Assembly (NCBI GenBank): GCA_003560165.1
Contig: PWJC01000148.1
Coordinates: 1-33,996, forward strand
Origin: Bacteroidales bacterium
GTDB lineage: Bacteria > Bacteroidota > Bacteroidia > Bacteroidales > UBA7960
Direction of reading: 5' to 3'
DNA: 33,996 nt
The position numbers and the translations under genes were made by a program. Below, one piece after another: positions 33,212 through 33,996 of this stretch (position 1 is its first letter; every line of letters starts with the position of its first letter). The notes below the pieces were generated by a model. That model did no database searches. It was not told the origin of the DNA and saw nothing but the letters and a program-made list of their open reading frames with translations.

Positions 33212-33919
33212 ATGATCAAAACAGTTGAAATGACCAAGGTATTCCGCACCGAAGAAGTGGAAACCACCGCCCTGAACAAGGTATCGTTCGAGATCAGAGA
33301 AGGGGAGTTTGTAGCCATCATGGGGCCTTCGGGCTGCGGCAAGTCGACCTTGCTGAACATCCTCGGGCTGCTCGACAACCCAACCGGCGGAGCCTATAAC
33401 TTCCTGGATTATGAAGTGTCGGGCTATTCCGAGAAGCAACGTGCCAACCTGCGCAAGCGGAACATCGGCTTCGTTTTCCAGAACTTCAACCTCATTGACG
33501 AGCTCAGTGTGTTCGAAAATGTGGAGTTGCCCCTGATATATCTGGGATACAGCACATCGGAACGAAAAAAGCGGGTAGAGGAAGTGCTTGAACAAATGCA
33601 GATCATGCACCGCAGAAACCACTTCCCGCTGCAATTGTCGGGCGGGCAGCAGCAGCGCGTAGCCGTAAGCCGCGCCGTGGTGGCCAAACCCCATATCATT
33701 CTGGCCGATGAGCCCACCGGTAACCTCGATTCGACCCACGGCGATGAAGTGATGAACCTGCTGGAGAGCCTGAACAAGAACGGCACCACCATCATCATGG
33801 TGACCCACTCCCAGCGCGATGCCTCCTACGCACAGCGGATCATCCGGCTGTTCGACGGTCAGATCGTCACCGAGGACAAAACCACCGAATTTGTCCTTGC
33901 CGCGGCCGAAGCCCATTAA
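33212..33919 (+). CDS. ABC transporter ATP-binding protein, MacB/LolD type
   Basis: A 235-residue cytoplasmic ATPase. It shows Walker A GPSGCGKST (38-46), Q-loop FVFQNFNLIDELSVFENVELPL (about 87-108), signature LSGGQQQRV (142-150), Walker B IILADEPTGNLDS (162-174) and H-loop VTHSQRDASYAQRIIRLFDG. The sequence after Walker B and the spacing place it with MacB/LolD exporters, which work with FtsX-like permeases. It follows the periplasmic adaptor on the same strand after 80 bases. A strong hairpin follows it at 33941, so the partner permease may be downstream beyond the window or elsewhere. Confidence 0.95.
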   Translation: MIKTVEMTKVFRTEEVETTALNKVSFEIREGEFVAIMGPSGCGKSTLLNILGLLDNPTGGAYNFLDYEVSGYSEKQRANLRKRNIGFVFQNFNLIDELSVFENVELPLIYLGYSTSERKKRVEEVLEQMQIMHRRNHFPLQLSGGQQQRVAVSRAVVAKPHIILADEPTGNLDSTHGDEVMNLLESLNKNGTTIIMVTHSQRDASYAQRIIRLFDGQIVTEDKTTEFVLAAAEAH

Positions 33920-33940
33920 TGCCTGCCGGAAACAGAAAAG

Positions 33941-33981
33941 GGGTGCGGGCCGGGAATACCTTCCAGGTGCCGCACCCTGTT
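33941..33981 (+). terminator. Strong terminator-like hairpin after the ABC ATPase
   Basis: An eight-base outer stem GGGTGCGG (33941-33948) / CCGCACCC (33970-33977) encloses a second stem (CC, then GGAA with TTCC, then GG) with a TACC loop. It is followed by TGTTT. The stem is strong but the T-run is short. It could terminate the adaptor-ATPase transcript or be a stabilising structure before a further gene. Confidence 0.55.
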
Positions 33982-33996
33982 TAAAACGACCAAAAC

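Overview
The window is a stretch of a Bacteroidota chromosome with moderately high GC, most likely Bacteroidales or Marinilabiliales-like. Three things support this. There are repeated -7 boxes of the form TAnnTTTG, several with a TTG or TTTG box 18-20 bases upstream, which is the sigma-ABfr promoter type of this phylum. Most genes lack a strong Shine-Dalgarno sequence. Several gene neighbourhoods are typical of the phylum: rbfA with a LolC/E-like permease, acpP-fabF-rnc-IPExxxVDY, and the dimeric-type glycyl-tRNA synthetase. I saw no tRNA, rRNA, CRISPR array, insertion sequence or prophage. Coding density is high and no intergenic gap exceeds 300 bases.

Layout. 1-7644: a heptamer repeat, class I fumarase (-), rbfA, a methyltransferase and a LolC/E-like permease (+), then pheT preceded by a membrane-anchored coiled-coil protein (-). 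7789-15879: comF (+), a large secreted lamin-tail-domain protein (-), then asd, a lipid kinase, glyS and a polyprenyl diphosphate synthase, all (+). 15857-23584: a locus with the look of an osmotic or ion-homeostasis module. A 1737-residue protein joins an SLC12-like cation-chloride cotransporter to a long helical region, a P-loop NTPase and a probable winged helix. It is translationally coupled (ATGA) to a small MscS-like channel. A second, full-length MscS-family channel is transcribed divergently across a short gap holding two opposed promoter boxes around an inverted repeat.

23603-24977: a two-gene encapsulin operon (-), with encapsulated ferritin followed by the family 1 encapsulin shell. 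It has a clear promoter, a strong ribosome binding site and a strong intrinsic terminator, and should form an iron-storage nanocompartment. Back to back with it is a lipoprotein zinc metallopeptidase (+) with an HELGH motif. 27148-30842: purN, acpP, fabF, rnc and an IPExxxVDY-family protein (+). Here there are two tandem promoters with a roughly 190-base leader before acpP, and a 48-base hairpin between acpP and fabF. 30853-33996: mazG (-), then a periplasmic adaptor and a MacB-like ABC ATPase (+), followed by a terminator-like hairpin.

The most unusual item is the cotransporter-NTPase fusion flanked by two MscS-family channels. After it come the encapsulin/EncFtn operon and the RNA structures around acpP. 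All functional statements are read from sequence motifs recalled from known families. No database search was run.
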